DNA of 64,000 bases from Mesostigma viride (taxonomy: Eukaryota > Streptophyta > Mesostigmatophyceae > Mesostigmatales > Mesostigmataceae). Position numbers and translations under genes: made by a program. The notes beneath the pieces are model-generated. The model was not told the DNA's origin, ran no database searches, and worked only from the letters and a program-made list of their open reading frames with translations. The DNA lies in the NCBI GenBank assembly GCA_009746045.1, contig RPFO01000229.1:1-64000 (forward strand). The letters run 5' to 3'. Position 1 is the stretch's first letter, and every line of letters begins with the position of its first letter. Positions 18,270-31,000 of the stretch are shown here, piece after piece.

Positions 18270-21160
18270 CTCGTCGTCTGTCCCAACTCAGTCCTCACAG
18301 GAGGACTGAGTTGACAATTTTCAACCGCGTGTAGCGACTAGGTGGGGGGTCCATCCCAAATGTTTTGATGTGGATCGGGGGTGTACTAGATGTCATTTTG
18401 TTGGCAAAAATACTGCATATGTGAAAACTTGACCCGAACACCTGAAAATTATACGGACGTTGGGCACCCCTCGCGAATTTGCATTTTTCGGGATAAGAAC
18501 GAGTGGGAAAAATTCAATCAAATCCTGGTGCATGAAGAAAAAATATAGGCATGTAAACAATATAGTTCTTGAAACGTGGCAAAAAACTGGGCTCGATTTG
18601 GCCATTGCAACTGCCTGAAACAATTAAAAAACTCTCAGTCCTCGATCAGGAGAGGAATGGGGCTTTTGCTAACTTTGCTAGCATGTAAGTGCGGTCATAC
18701 TACACAATACCGTGGCCACCAACCATCCCAATCAACTCATTTCCCTTCAAGCATTACAGGACAACACACTTGCATCATCATACTTCAGGTATATCATACC
18801 TTATCATGTTGTGAGAGCCTATGCATGCATGTAGGGAATGGGCTTGGATACATACAAACAACTTAGGGTTATGTTATAAGTGTCAACCACCAATATAATG
18901 GGTAGGTTAAGCATATTTCCATTGTTTCTAACAACAATAGATATGGCTATAGCCGTAAAGCAAGCGCAGTCATCAATTCCGTCGACCTGCCTTATCGCAG
19001 TTTTTTCCAGCAAGAACAGTGCCGACACCGGGTAAATCGCATCCCCGCGAGATAAAAATTGATTTTTATCATCTTTAGGGCATGTTAAATCTATTTCCTT
19101 AGTTTGGGCAGCCAACTCGTCCGCAAACGTAAACTGCATGCATGGGCGCGAGCCGCCATGGCTAGGTCGTGCATTTCCGGAACTCGCGTTTCACGTGGAA
19201 AAGTACCCTTACCACCTGTACTTTGACGGTACATTTAGCCGCTCATACCAAATCCAAAAAAATCCCAAAAATATGTCCAAGAAAGATCTTTTCACGTAGT
19301 ATTTGAATAAATTTTGAGAGAATTGTTTTGACAAATATTCTGACCGGGGCGAATTTTCTACGAAACCCAAAAACTCGGTCCTCTAGCCCTTAAATGGTGT
19401 CAACTGGAACCACCAGAACGGACTGAGTATGGGTATCTTAGTAAGTATGAGAGTATCTAGCCAAATAACATTTTCTGGCCCACCCTTGGAACCAAGGATG
19501 CTTTTATATCAAATAACTTTGGGGTCATGTCATTGGTCACATATCTATGCCCCACAGCTGCTATAAATAGCACCCCCCCCAAGGGGGTACGGTGCAGATG
19601 GGGTTCAAGAGATATATAATGCAATATGGACCGTTTCTCAAAATCTGATGACCCTGGCCCTTTGAGGGGAGTTAAAGATAATCACAGGCATGCCATAGAT
19701 GCATTCACAACATGACATGCCATAGAACTGCACAGGCTAGCTAGCATACAGCCCAAAATAGCTCAGACCGTTATAACGGGTGCAGTTATTTTGGGGTGTT
19801 TTGCTAGCACTACCGTATGGGCATTCAATTCCAACGTGGTACAAAACATCATAGATGGCCACACATGGATTCCCAAACACATTTCCAGCTTAAAAATCAC
19901 AACAGCATGCTATACAACAAGTATAAAGCTTGTGCCAAGGCCCAAAACCAAGCGTAGAAGGGGTTCACAAGGAGCTACATTATCAATGCATCCAACACTC
20001 TATAAAGCAATTCCAATGATTGGCAATGAAAAAAAAAACAAAAGAACTAACCTGGTTATGCTTCCATGCAAGCAGGCCCCGGCCATTCATGTTTCTTGCA
20101 TGCACTATGGACGCACAAGCAGAAGGATAACTTGGGCCAGCAAACCAAGAAGCAATGCCTAGAGCTGGCCAGAAAACCACTTGTCTCGCTATGTCTGTGC
20201 AGGGAAAAGCATCCCCTTATCAAGCCCACCATGTGTTGAGACAATAACAAACGCTACTTCACTGGTTTCGTTGAAGCCTCAGCTAATAGCAATCAAATCT
20301 GGTCCAAAATCTGCGTGACATAGTGGTATTCCCCAACCATCACAAGCGAACGCGTACAAGCACTAAAGCAACAAAACGACAAGCAAAAACCATCGATTAC
20401 ATGTCTACAACTAGTTTATAAACGATAGGACGACTTGGTACTGTAATGTATAAACGCTAACATGTTAATACGTACCAGGTCGAAACTGCAGATTACCTGC
20501 TGTGCGGGAGCCATCACTCCCACCTCACGGACACAGCCTCGAACCTTTCCTGGCCGTCATCGCTAATAAAACATGTCAAGAATAACGTAACAAGTTTATC
20601 CACGCGCAAATATATGGACGTTTGCTTCCGAACAACAGGTAGCATACGCACTGTCACCGCCTGGCCGCTGACAGGATCTGCTGCACCGATTAGAACCTAG
20701 AGACATACTTGCGCACATCCAGACGCTTCACGGCCAGAGATATAACCTTTCTAACAATCAAGGATAATGACTACAAATTTTGAGTTCGAAATTCCAAGCC
20801 ATGCTCTCGTACCAGTCATTTGCCTGCACCGCCATAGCCGCGGACGTCAATTATTTTCACTCACGTCGGTCCCGTTTGACCATGGTACCCCCCCCACTTT
20901 GATTGAGTATATCTCCCTGGCCAGTTGTCCAAAGTACGGTCTGAATAGTGCCAGGCATAGAGTACGTCTAGATCTATCGATCCCCCCAGGTTTGACCGTT
21001 AAATTATTTTTGGCGCGGCGCCTGGTTCTGCCACAAACTCAGTCCGTTACAGTGGTAGGACTTCAACTGGAGCCACGAAAACGGACTCAGTACCATTTAA
21101 GGGCTAGAGAAGACTGAGTTCAACTCAGTCCTCCGTAGAGGACCAGGGACAGACGACGAG
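18270..21160. mobile_element. Outer TIR element hosting a nested 1.7 kb copy
   Basis: CTCGTCGTCTGTCCC at 18270-18284 is exactly inverted at 21146-21160. Next to both termini are ACTCAGTCC/GGACTGAGT hairpins (18285-18312 and about 21112-21135). The left interior (18310-19380) is a diverged relative of the element at 21669-23357, sharing for example GCAGTTTTTTCCAGCAAGAA (18998, 22924). A second element occupies 19387-21103. No transposase recognised and no clear target duplication. Confidence 0.5.
19387..21103 (+). mobile_element. 1717-bp element with CCCTTAAATGG termini, copy 1
   Basis: Starts CCCTTAAATGG and ends CCATTTAAGGG, flanked by CTAG on both sides (19383-19386, 21104-21107). It is the same length as, and nearly identical in reverse orientation to, the element at 23362-25078. 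Open frames of 116 and 123 codons are shared between the copies on this account but show no recognisable domain. Confidence 0.75.
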
Positions 21161-21664
21161 TTAACGTGAAAGAGCACGGCGGGGTTAGACCTGGTTACCG
21201 CCTTGCTGACCTGATTTATGCGGATCCATGACACCACCCTCATCGAGAGCCCCGAGCACATTCAGACCTGGCTGGACTGTCTGGGCCTGGAGGCGAGGGC
21301 GGTGGGCCGGTTGGAGATTAGTGTCAAAACTGAGGCGATGGTGATTGGGGCCCCCAGCCCACCGCCGCTGCCGCGCCTACTCGACGGGACGACGGTCCCG
21401 TTCCGCGACCGCTTCAAACTGTTAGGGAGCTGGCTTCCTGACACCGCCGACGACGTGGACACCCGCATTGGCCTTGCCTGGGCCAAGCTCCATTCGCTCA
21501 AACCCTACTGGCGCTCGAAGGGCCTGGGCGAGCACCGCAAGCGCATGCTCTTCAAGGTCCTCGTCCTCACGGTGCTCACGTATGGCGCCGAGGCGTGGAC
21601 CATCCCACCCAAACTGGCAGCTAGGCTAGACGGCACCGGGTTTACAGGATGCTCCGACAGGTCC
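21161..21664 (+). pseudogene. LINE reverse-transcriptase fragment, 5' piece of a split copy
   Basis: Encodes the region from RT motif C to the thumb: LIYAD followed by a small insertion that breaks the second Asp, then WLDCLGLEARAVG, FKLLGSWLPD and VLTYGAEAWT. About 65-70 percent like the RT of the LINE at 35.7-36.1 kb by eye, so a separate subfamily. It is interrupted at TTAA 21665-21668 by two transposons and resumes at 25083. Confidence 0.75.
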
Positions 21665-21668
21665 TTAA

Positions 21669-23357
21669 CCCCTAAATGGTCTGAGATCCTGCCGATAAAT
21701 CGGCTGGATCTTCACAATTTTGCAAACCAGATGCCATCCAACCTACCCATATCCAATGGCTGTCCTTGGGGGCCAAGCATGTCCATGAGTTGCCCTTCGG
21801 GTTGGTATATCACAACCTCACATATATGCAGGGTAGGCCATGTATAACTGCCGTCAAAGTCAGGGGGGTCAAGACGCGCGTTTTCATTTTTGGTAGAATG
21901 TGCATTTTGAATTATGTTATAAGACCTAGGCACCTACCACTTCAGGGATGATAAACAATTAGTTGCTGAACAGTTTGAGCCATTGGGGTCATCATTTGGG
22001 TGGGTATACCAGCAGTTACACCCAGTACAGCCCATAGGGGTACCGTTGGTAAAAAGCAACCAAGGGGGTAGGGGTGGGCATACTACCTACTAATATAGCC
22101 ACCAACCATGCCAAACAATACATTTCCCTTCCACAATGATGGGGAAACATAACTGCATCATCACACTGCCCTTACATGGCACCTATGTGCAGGTGCTACC
22201 TTGTCCATGCACGTAGGTAACGTGGTACGGATACCCTACGCAAGGCATGCATTCTAGGAGGCAGCCACCAACCAACTAGTGATGTTGAGCCTATTTCAGC
22301 CTGCCCTAGCAAGGATAAACTATGCCTAAGCTGCTACAGCTTGCCAGGTGATGGCCAGCACACCTGGTGGCACATGCTGTCAATGGGAAGCTTTTACTCA
22401 CCAGTTACGCGCTTGATGATGCCACAGCGACCAGCCAACTGCCTCACACTCATGCAATATGTGTATGGGAAATGTATAACAAACATACATGGAGGTATTC
22501 AAACCCATACAGCCTCTAAAACTTATCACCATCACCCTGTGGCAGGTCAACTGACTGAGGGAAGCATCTAAGAAGGGTGTTTTAGAAAGGGGCCAGGCCA
22601 GGGTCAAGAAAGAGCATGAATAATGCAAAAAGAATGTGCTACACAAGCTAGAACGTATATATAAACGTCAAACATCGATAGGAAAACGATGCTTAAGCTT
22701 TACCAGGCATGGATGGCGTTACCTTGGCCCAGGCGGTGGCCGCAAAATGGCGCATTTCGGCACACCAAAGTTGTGCAGCATGGTCGCTGGATTCGGCGAT
22801 TTCTGGCCACCCTTGCACGTTTACGACTACTATGTACCATAAAAAGTATAAAGAAACCGATATATCCTTTAAAATACGCCGGAAAGGTATTGCTGTCAAC
22901 GTTTCTATCGTCCGGCCTGATCGCAGTTTTTTCCAGCAAGAACGCTGCCGACACCTATCAAATGGCATTCCCGCGAACCAGAAATTGGCCTGTATGATCT
23001 TTAGGACGTATAAAATCAATATCCTAAGTTTGGTCAGAAAATTCGAACGAAAACGTAAATGCCATGCGTGGGCGCAAGCCGCCATGGCCAGGTCGTCGTT
23101 TTCCGGAATGCACGTTGTACGTGAAAAAGTACCCTGACCCCTTGTACTTTGACCGGCCAGAACACCTCTATAACTTTGTCAGAAGTATGCAAACCCATAT
23201 ACCATGCTTTAGAGTATTTTATAAACTTTCGATCTTCTCAGCTAAACTTTTCCTAATTCTCAATAGTTTTCGCGGCATTTGGTCGCCCGAGAAGGGGCCG
23301 ATGCATCGGCTGGAACTCGATTTTTGGCGGAAAATCGGCCGCAAGACCATTTAGGGG
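21669..23357. mobile_element. 1689-bp TTAA-flanked element with perfect 11-bp TIRs
   Basis: CCCCTAAATGG at 21669 is exactly inverted at 23347-23357. TTAA flanks at 21665-21668 and 23358-23361. TTAA duplication plus CCY-starting termini is the pattern of piggyBac-type transposons (also some Sola elements); superfamily placement is inference because no transposase is seen. Interior is AT-balanced with no convincing gene. Confidence 0.75.
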
Positions 23358-23361
23358 TTAA

Positions 23362-25078
23362 CCCTTAAATGGTACTGAGTCCGTTTTCGTGGCTCCAGTT
23401 GAAGTCCTACCACTCTAACGGACTGAGTTTGTGGCAGAACCAGGCGCCGCGCCAAAAATAATTTAACGGTCAAACCTGGGGGGATCGATAGATCTAGACG
23501 TACTCTATGCCTGGCACTATTCAGACCGTACTTTGGACAACTGGCCAGGGAGATATACTCAATCAAAGTTGGGGGGGTACCATGGTCAAACGGGACCGAC
23601 GTGAGTGAAAATAATTGACGTCCGCGGCTATGGCGGTGCAGGCAAATGACTGGTACGAGAGCATGGCTTGGAATTTCGAACTCAAAATTTGTAGTCATTA
23701 TCCTTGATTGTTAGAAAGGTTATATCTCTGGCCGTGAAGCGTCTGGATGTGCGCAAGTATGTCTCTAGGTTCTAATCGGTGCAGCAGATCCTGTCAGCGG
23801 CCAGGCGGTGACAGTGCGTATGCTACCTGTTGTTCGGAAGCAAACGTCCATATATTTGCGCGTGGATAAACTTGTTACGTTATTCTTGACATGTTTTATT
23901 AGCGATGATGGCCAGGAAAGGTTCGAGGCTGTGTCCGTGAGGTGGGAGTGATGGCTCCCGCACAGCAGGTAATCTGCAGTTTCGACCTGGTACGTATTAA
24001 CATGTTAGCGTTTATACATTACAGTACCAAGTCGTCCTATCGTTTATAAACTAGTTGTAGACATGTAATCGATGGTTTTTGCTTGTCGTTTTGTTGCTTT
24101 AGTGCTTGTACGCTTTCGCTTGTGATGGTTGGGGAATACCACTATGTCACGCAGATTTTGGACCAGATTTGATTGCTATTAGCTGAGGCTTCAACGAAAC
24201 CAGTGAAGTAGCGTTTGTTATTGTCTCAAAACATGGTGGGCTTGATAACGGGATGCTTTTCCCTGCACAGACATAGCGAGACAAGTGGTTTTCTGGCCAG
24301 CTCTAGGCATTGCTTCTTGGTTTGCTGGCCCAAGTTATCCTTCTGCTTGTGCGTCCATAGTGCATGCAAGAAACATGAATGGCCGGGGCCTGCTTGCATG
24401 GAAGCATAACCAGGTTAGTTCTTTTGTTTTTTCTATCATTCCCAATCATTGGAATTGCTTTATAGTGTGTTGGATGCATTGATAATGTAGCTCCTTGTGA
24501 ACCCCTTCTACGCTTGGTTTTGGGCCTTGGCACAAGCTTTATACTTGTTGTATAGCATGATGTTGTGATTTTTAAGCTGGAAATGTGTTTGGGAATCCAT
24601 GTGTGGCCATCTATGATGTTTTGTACCACGTTGGAATTGAATACCCATACGGTAGTGCTAGCAAAACACCCCAAAATAACTGCACCCGTTATAACGGTCT
24701 GAGCTATTTTGGGCTGTATGCTAGCTAGCCTGTGCAGTTCTATGGCATGTCATGTTGTGAATGCATCTATGGCATGCCTGTGATTATCTTTAACTCGCCT
24801 CAAAGGGCCAGGGTCATCAGATTTTGAGAAATGGTCCATATTGCATTATATATCTCTTGAACCCCATCTGCACCGTACCCCCTTGGGGGGGGTGCTATTT
24901 ATAGCAGCTGTGGGGCATAGATATGTGACCAATGACATGACCCCAAAGTTATTTTATATAAAAGCATCCTTGGTTCCAAGGGTGGGCCAGAAAATGTTAT
25001 TTGGCTAGATACTCTCATACTTACTAAGATACCCATACTCAGTCCGTTCTGGTGGTTCCAGTTGACACCATTTAAGGG
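23362..25078 (-). mobile_element. 1717-bp element with CCCTTAAATGG termini, copy 2 (inverted)
   Basis: Begins CCCTTAAATGGT, ends with its inverse, flanked by TTAA (23358-23361, 25079-25082). It abuts the preceding element, sharing the central TTAA, so one inserted next to the other. Near-identical inverted copy of 19387-21103. Subterminal regions contain direct copies of ACTGAGTCCGTT...CTCCAGTTGA. Confidence 0.8.
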
Positions 25079-25082
25079 TTAA

Positions 25083-25383
25083 CGTAGGTTTTTCCGAGCG
25101 TCCGTCATCAGAATCTTTGTATCATGGCATGCCTCGTGTTTCGGACGAGATTAGGCAGCGTAGGATAGCATTTGTAGGACACCTTGCTCGCACCAGCCAG
25201 GTCGACACCGCCCGCTTGGCCTGGCCGGCCCCCAGCGGCTTGGCCAGCCAGGGCGACACATTCTGACCTGGTCTGACCCCGAGGGCATTCCCAAAAGGGT
25301 AGGGAAACCTGTCACGACCTAATTCCAGATGTTGCTGGACGACCTAGTGGTCCCAGCCTAGTTTGAGCACCGCATCCACTCTC
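25083..25383 (+). pseudogene. LINE C-terminal fragment, 3' piece of the split copy
   Basis: After the TTAA insertion the LINE resumes with RQRRIAFVGHLARTSQVDTA, the conserved post-thumb RR-x-x-x-x-GHLAR motif also present at 36200-36245. Stops follow at about 25265. The split at 21664/25083 shows the order of events: LINE first, two transposons later. Confidence 0.7.
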
Positions 25384-27226
25384 TCTCCCGTCTTTGGACT
25401 GCCATGCAGGCAAACGCGGCCGCCATTACCGCCTCCTCCAAGCGGGTTTGCTACGCCCCAGCCGACGAGATGGAGAGCCAGATCCCCCCGCCATCGTCTT
25501 CCAAAGACACCCCCATTGACGACGCCATCGACGACGACGACGACGACGCTAACGACGCTGAGTTCGACCCAGCATCCTTCATGCCTGGTTGTCGACGAGC
25601 AGCAGTTCTTTTCGCTTACCGCCGAGCAGGCGCGGGCTATCCTGCGCCACCTGCACGACGACAAGGAGATATATTTTCCTTACGCGTCTGGCGGGACCAT
25701 TCCAGTGAACGACATCGCCGACTTAGACGAGCCACAGCTTCGACTTTCTGTTTTCTTGAGCCACGCCACGCGCAGGCCCCTTGCCTCCGGGCACTCTTTG
25801 CCGCCTTCGAGGACGCCGACCACGGCACCGCCAACACCCCCGATGCTTCCCCGGAAGCAGCAGACCTGCACAAGCTCAATAAGAAAGTTGCAGGCATGGC
25901 TGCCCAACTTGGCACCTTGTCCACCGCTATCCGTCAAGACACTGCCGAGCTCCGCTCCTGCATTGCCGAGGTCACGGCCGCCCTGACCAGCCCGCCCCAA
26001 CCAGCCGCCCCCGCACCGGCCACCAGCTACGCTAACATGGTCAAACAGACGGACATTGCCAACCTCATGGAGGATGCCGCACGCAGGGGGGCTGCAGCCC
26101 ACAAGACTGCTATCGAGGAGGACCTGCGCTCACGCAGTATAGATAGTGGTCCGGTATTTCCAGGTCGCACAGCAGCCTGAAACGGACCTGATGCTAGCGC
26201 AACGCCTGTACCACAGCCTCATCGTGGGCAGGCTGCAACTGGGCAACGAACGCATCCGCATTGAGTCGGCAGCCTGGATGGCGGGCCAGCCTGGCCCCAT
26301 CCGGGTGGGTGGTCCCACGCGGAATGGGGTAGATTTTTGCAAGAAAAAAACGCTAGTTTCAATCGTCCGAAAACCGGACATTGTGCCGAAATTCTTGCCG
26401 AAAAATTTGCAGCCGAGCGAATTTTCCGCCGGCCGGAAAGGGTCTCTCTGCAGCTAGACCCTTCGCAAATCGTGCGAAATCGCGCAAAATTTGCTGAAAT
26501 TTACCAAAACCAGGCCAAAAAAGTGTAAAATCATGCGAAATCTTGAAAATTTCGCTGAAATTGACCAAAAACCGACCAAAAAAGTGCGAATTCATGCAAA
26601 AAAGTTCGATTGTAAAAAAATTACGACATGTAAAAAATGCGTGAATTCATGCGAAAATTTTCAAAGGGTCTCTCTGCAGCTAGACCCTTCGTTTAAAATT
26701 ATGCGAAATCCTGTGAAATCGTGCGAAATTGTGTGAAGTTGTGCGAAAATTGTGCGAAAATCACGCGAAATTGTGCAAAATTTTGCGGGCGTTCTCAAAT
26801 CGCCGGAAAAAATTTCGAAACAAAAAGTCGAAAACAGCGTTTTTTTCTTGCAAAATGCGCGAAAAACTACCCCATTCGGCGTGGGACCACCCGGGTGACC
26901 TTTGCGAATGTGGCCAGCAAGGTGAAGGTACTCCAGGCCCGCAAGCTCCTAGGCGGGAGGAACGCGCCGAGCCTCGACGACCTCCTCTCACCGGCCCAGC
27001 TAGTCATCAAGAATGGTCTGCTGGGCAGCGACGTGGCGATCAAGGCCAGGCAGGATCGCCAGAAGGTCTACGTCCGCCTCGTCCACGACACCCCCGTGCT
27101 ATTCATCAACGGCCAGCGCACGGAGGCGCAGGCTCCGAACAAGAGGCACAAGTCGGGCCGTACCAGGCCCGCCCCAGCTGCGTCATCATCGTCTACGCAC
27201 GTCCCGGGTATGGATGGCGCCCGGTA
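25384..27226 (+). pseudogene. ORF1-like LINE protein gene interrupted by a MITE
   Basis: An ATG at 25404 opens 258 codons with an acidic segment, a helical region LHKLNKKVAGMAAQLGTL near residue 152-169 and a Pro/Ala-rich linker; an adjacent frame continues LAQRLYHSLIVGRLQLGNER to GQPGPIR, and after the MITE (26307-26892) reads VTFANVASKVKVLQARKLLGG to a stop at 27224. The order coiled coil then conserved C-terminal domain suggests a LINE ORF1 chaperone. At least one frameshift (near 25590 and near 26150) makes it non-functional. Confidence 0.6.
26307..26892. mobile_element. 586-bp MITE with ~26-bp TIRs inserted in ORF1
   Basis: Termini GGGTGGTCCCACGC(G/C)GAATG and onward are inverted at 26867-26892 with one mismatch and further homology beyond an indel. 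GGGT occurs on both flanks (26303-26306, 26893-26896). Removing it restores GPIR-VTFANV, the expected uninterrupted ORF1 order. The interior is AT-rich with repeated GTGCGAAAT and two hairpins AAGGGTCT...AGACCCTT (26438, 26665). Confidence 0.8.
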
Positions 27227-27227
27227 A

Positions 27228-27515
27228 GGGCACACCCTTGCGGCCTCGCGGTACAATAGGCTTTGGGCACAGCCTTTATAAACAAGCCCCTTTCCATCCT
27301 CATGTCGCACCGTGCGAGCATGATCAGGATGCAAGGTCGCCAGGCACGCCACGGTCAACCTTCCCGCCAATTTACCAGCCTTACACGCCTCCTAGCCCGC
27401 CTTGAGCGGGATGAGGCCCAGTCGACACGCCGGCGACCCCAGCCAGGACGAAGACGACGCATATCCGTCCTGAAAGAAAGCCTCCATGCGTTGACAAGCA
27501 TTAACCCCACTCGCC

Positions 27516-27548
<33 letters not shown>

Positions 27549-28056
27549 ACCTCCAGCACTACCCTTCTCCACCCCCACCCCCACCCCCACCCCCCCGCTA
27601 ATAGGGCAACGGCCCATTCTTGGTATTGCAAGTTTTAACGACCATGCACCCTTGCGGCCTCGCGGTACAATAGGCTTTGGGCACCGAGCCTTTATAAACA
27701 AGCCCCTTTCCATCCTCATGTCGCACCGTGTGAGCATGATCAGGATGCAAGGTCGCCAGGCACGCCACGGTCAACCTTCCCGCCAATTTACCAGCCTTAC
27801 ACGCCTCCTAGCCCGCCTTGAGCGGGATGAGGCCCAGTCGACACGCCGGCGACCCCAGCCAGGACGGAGACGACGCATATCCGTCCTGAAAGAAAGCCTC
27901 CATGCGTTGACAAGCATTAACCCCACTCGCCACCCTCCCCCTCCCCCCCCCCCCACCCCCACCCCCACCTCCAGCACTACCCTTCTCCACCCCCACCCCC
28001 ACCCCCACCCCCCCGCTAATAGGGCAACGGCCCATTCTTGGTATTGCAAGTTTTAA
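27228..28056 (+). promoter_or_regulatory. Tandem duplicated 5' region (promoter monomers) of an EN-RT LINE
   Basis: The ~410-bp block starting CACCCTTGCGGCCTCGCGGT and running to ATTGGTATTGCAAGTTTTAACG occurs twice in tandem (about 27232-27640 and 27647-28057). Each contains GCCTTTATAAAC, a TATA-like box, and a C-rich tract (34 Cs in the first) coding for polyproline. Tandem 5' monomers are known in some L1 elements as promoter units; that role here is inference. Confidence 0.65.
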
Positions 28057-31000
28057 CGTGCGCACCCTCCCTGCAGATCCTTCTACGAGCGGCGGCACCC
28101 CAGCACGCCAACGCGTCGACGAGCTGATCGCCCTGTGCGCCGACAACAAGATCGCTGTTCTTGGAGTCCAGGAGCACCGACGCACCGTTGACCCTCAGCA
28201 CGCGGTCAACGGTCTGCTGGTCGACGACCTGCGTGCAGGCTGGCGGTTCCACTATGGTGGCGGCGACGCGCCGGGCCAAGGTGGTGTGGGCCTCTTGTGC
28301 TCGCCGGCAGCATCAGAGCAGCTCCAGTCCATCGTGCTGCGGTCCCCGCGTGTGCTAGTGGCCACTTTTTCAGCCACTGAGGGCCATTCACACCACACGC
28401 TAACCGTTATCGTGGGATATGCACCACATGCGGGTCGAGCTCAGGCGGAACGTCAGGCCTTCTTCGACGCCCTCAAGGAGGAGGAGGCCAACATCCCAGC
28501 TCGGCACTTCCTGGTTATGCTGCTCGACGCCAACGCCACGCTGCCAGTTGGCACTGGGGGCGCTCAGTATTCCCCAACCAACACGACAGCCAACGGTAAC
28601 ACGCCTTTATTTGCGAATCTGCTGGCAGAATCTGCGCTGGTTGCATGCAATGCTTCTTTCGCACGCCCCGCTGAGCAGCTGGCCACCTTTTTTGGGCCGT
28701 CGGATCGGGTGGTGTGCCTTGATTATGTCTGCGTACGGGCTCAGCGCCCCTCAGTTGTCGATGCTCGCGTCCTGCAAGATTCTGTCAGCACGGTGGAATC
28801 TGATCATCGTCTCGTGCTCGCTCGCATCAGATTGCGGTTTCCTGGGGTGAAACCGTCGCGACAGCTGGCACCTCAGCCAGATCTGAAAGTGCTCCGGATT
28901 GTGCTGAAGGATGCCGACAAGATGTCAGCAGCAGAGCAGGCCGCTATGTCGCACAGGGATGATTTCCTGGCCGTATTCGACGCCGGGGGCAGCCGACAGC
29001 AGTTACACGCCATTCCGCCGCCGGGGGATATTTCAGTGATCCTCCGTGGTGTCGCCGCCAAGTATCGCCTGGCTGCCCGCACCCTCCCCACCTTGCCTCC
29101 GCGTCGGCAGCTTGCTGTCCACCGTCACGCACCGACAGTGGTCGCCGCCAGGCAGATGCTCCGCCGCAACAGAGATCCGATCGCCAAACCTGGGCTGCAA
29201 GCAGCTCTGAGGGCCGCCTACGAGCAGGCTGAGAAGGCAGATGCTCAGCAGATGGTCAAGGACCTGCGCAGCTGCCAGCAGAAGCACGACGGCAAGGGGG
29301 CCTGGTTCTGGTACAAGCGCCTCGGGCACCCGGACGGCCTCGGCCGGCCCCACCGCCACGACGTCCCCGGCGCCCCAGCCAAGCGGCTTCGTACCTGGGC
29401 CACGGCCACGGCCGAGGTCGTGGGGACAGCTGCGCCGCCCCCCCCCCTGCTCCCAGCCGCCGCCGCCCGCCCGGCCGCCCTGGCCGGCCCCGCTGGGCCC
29501 CCTGCCCCGCCTAGGTCAGCGGCGGACTACCTAGTCCCCCCGCTGGTCGGCCCACTTGGCGACCCGTCTGACATGCCTCCTTTCACCTCTCGCGAGGTCA
29601 CGGAGGCGGTCCAGCGCCTGCGTTATGACGCAGCCACCGGCTCTGACGAGATTCCGGCCGCAGTTGTAAAACTTGCAGCCGAATTCGAGGACACAGGTGT
29701 TATGCTGCTCTTCCGGGACATCTGCAACCGCCTTCTGCTGTCGTCGCAACCACCTCCAGCGGCCTGGCAACACAGTTTTCGCACGATGCTGTACAAGAAC
29801 AAGGGGTCGCCTGCCGACCCCGGCAACTACAGAGGGGTGTGCATTCAAAGTGCCCCCCTCAAGCTTCTTATGCGGCTCATCCTGAACCGCCTGCGCACGG
29901 CCCTGGACGGTCACCTCAGCGAGACTCAGCACGGCTTCCGTTCAGGTCGCAACACAGTACAGGCGCTCTTCGCTACTCGCCGACTGGTGGAGGAACTGCA
30001 ACGCCTTCAGCCTGGTGAGTCCCCTTTGCACCTTGTGCTGGTGGACTTCATCAAAGCCTTCGATTCGGTTTTCTGGCCTGCGCTTTGGGACATCCTCGAG
30101 TTGTTCCGGATCCCCCGCCCCCTGATTGCTGTCATCCGCAACCTGTATGAAGGGTCCACCACTTCGGTGCGCACTTCTTACGGGACCACGCCCCCATGCC
30201 CTTTAGGCAGAAGGGTGTGTGGCAGGGCTGCGTGCTGTCGCCCTACCTGTTCATTATTGTTGTCGAATATGTAATGATTCAGGCGCGCAAGCGATTTGCC
30301 CGCATCGTGGGCAGGGAACCAGGAGTGCAGGTTGCTAACAAATTCTGGCATGGCGGTGCGGACACGGAGATTCGGCTAGCAGACATCATTTATGCAGACG
30401 ACACCACCCTCTTCGAGGACACTGAGCACGTGCAGACATGGCTTGACTGCCTGGCTCTCGAGGCCCGTGCAGTGGGGCTTGAGGTCAGCAAGAAGACAGA
30501 GGCCCTGGCGGTTGGGCTCACCAACCAGTCACCGCCGCCCCTCTATCTCCTAGACGGCTCTCGAGTCCCGTATCGGGACCGCGTTAAGCTGCTGGGCAGC
30601 CTGCTCCCCAGCTGCGAGGTTGATGTGGACCATCGCATCTCCCTCGCCTGGCACGCTTTACGTCAGTACCGGGCCCTGTGGCGCAAGCCCCTGGGCAAGA
30701 TCGAGAAACAGGACCTGTTCAAGGTCCTTGTCCTTCCTGTTCTCACGTATGGCGCCGAGACGTGGACCCTCACCGCCGACCTGGCCCGCAAGCTGGACGG
30801 CGCGGTCACTAGCATGCTGCGTTCCATTTTCAGAGTAGGATATGCTGCTCATGTCCGCAATGAGGACCTGTACCAGGGCATGCCGTATATCACCAGCACC
30901 ATTAAGCAACGCCGCCTGCAGCTTGTAGGGCACCTAGCTCGCACCAACCAGGTAGACACCTCAGTGACGTGGCCCCCCCGCAGGACTGCGACCAGCCCAG

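Noticed and set aside
23610-23640. P-loop-like GYGGAGK in an element
   Set aside because: A stop codon follows immediately and the diverged copy lacks the Lys; no ATPase context.
19791-24674. Pairs of 116- and 123-codon frames conserved between the twin elements
   Set aside because: They are conserved only because the DNA copies are near identical; the diverged relative at 13960-14550 does not keep them open.
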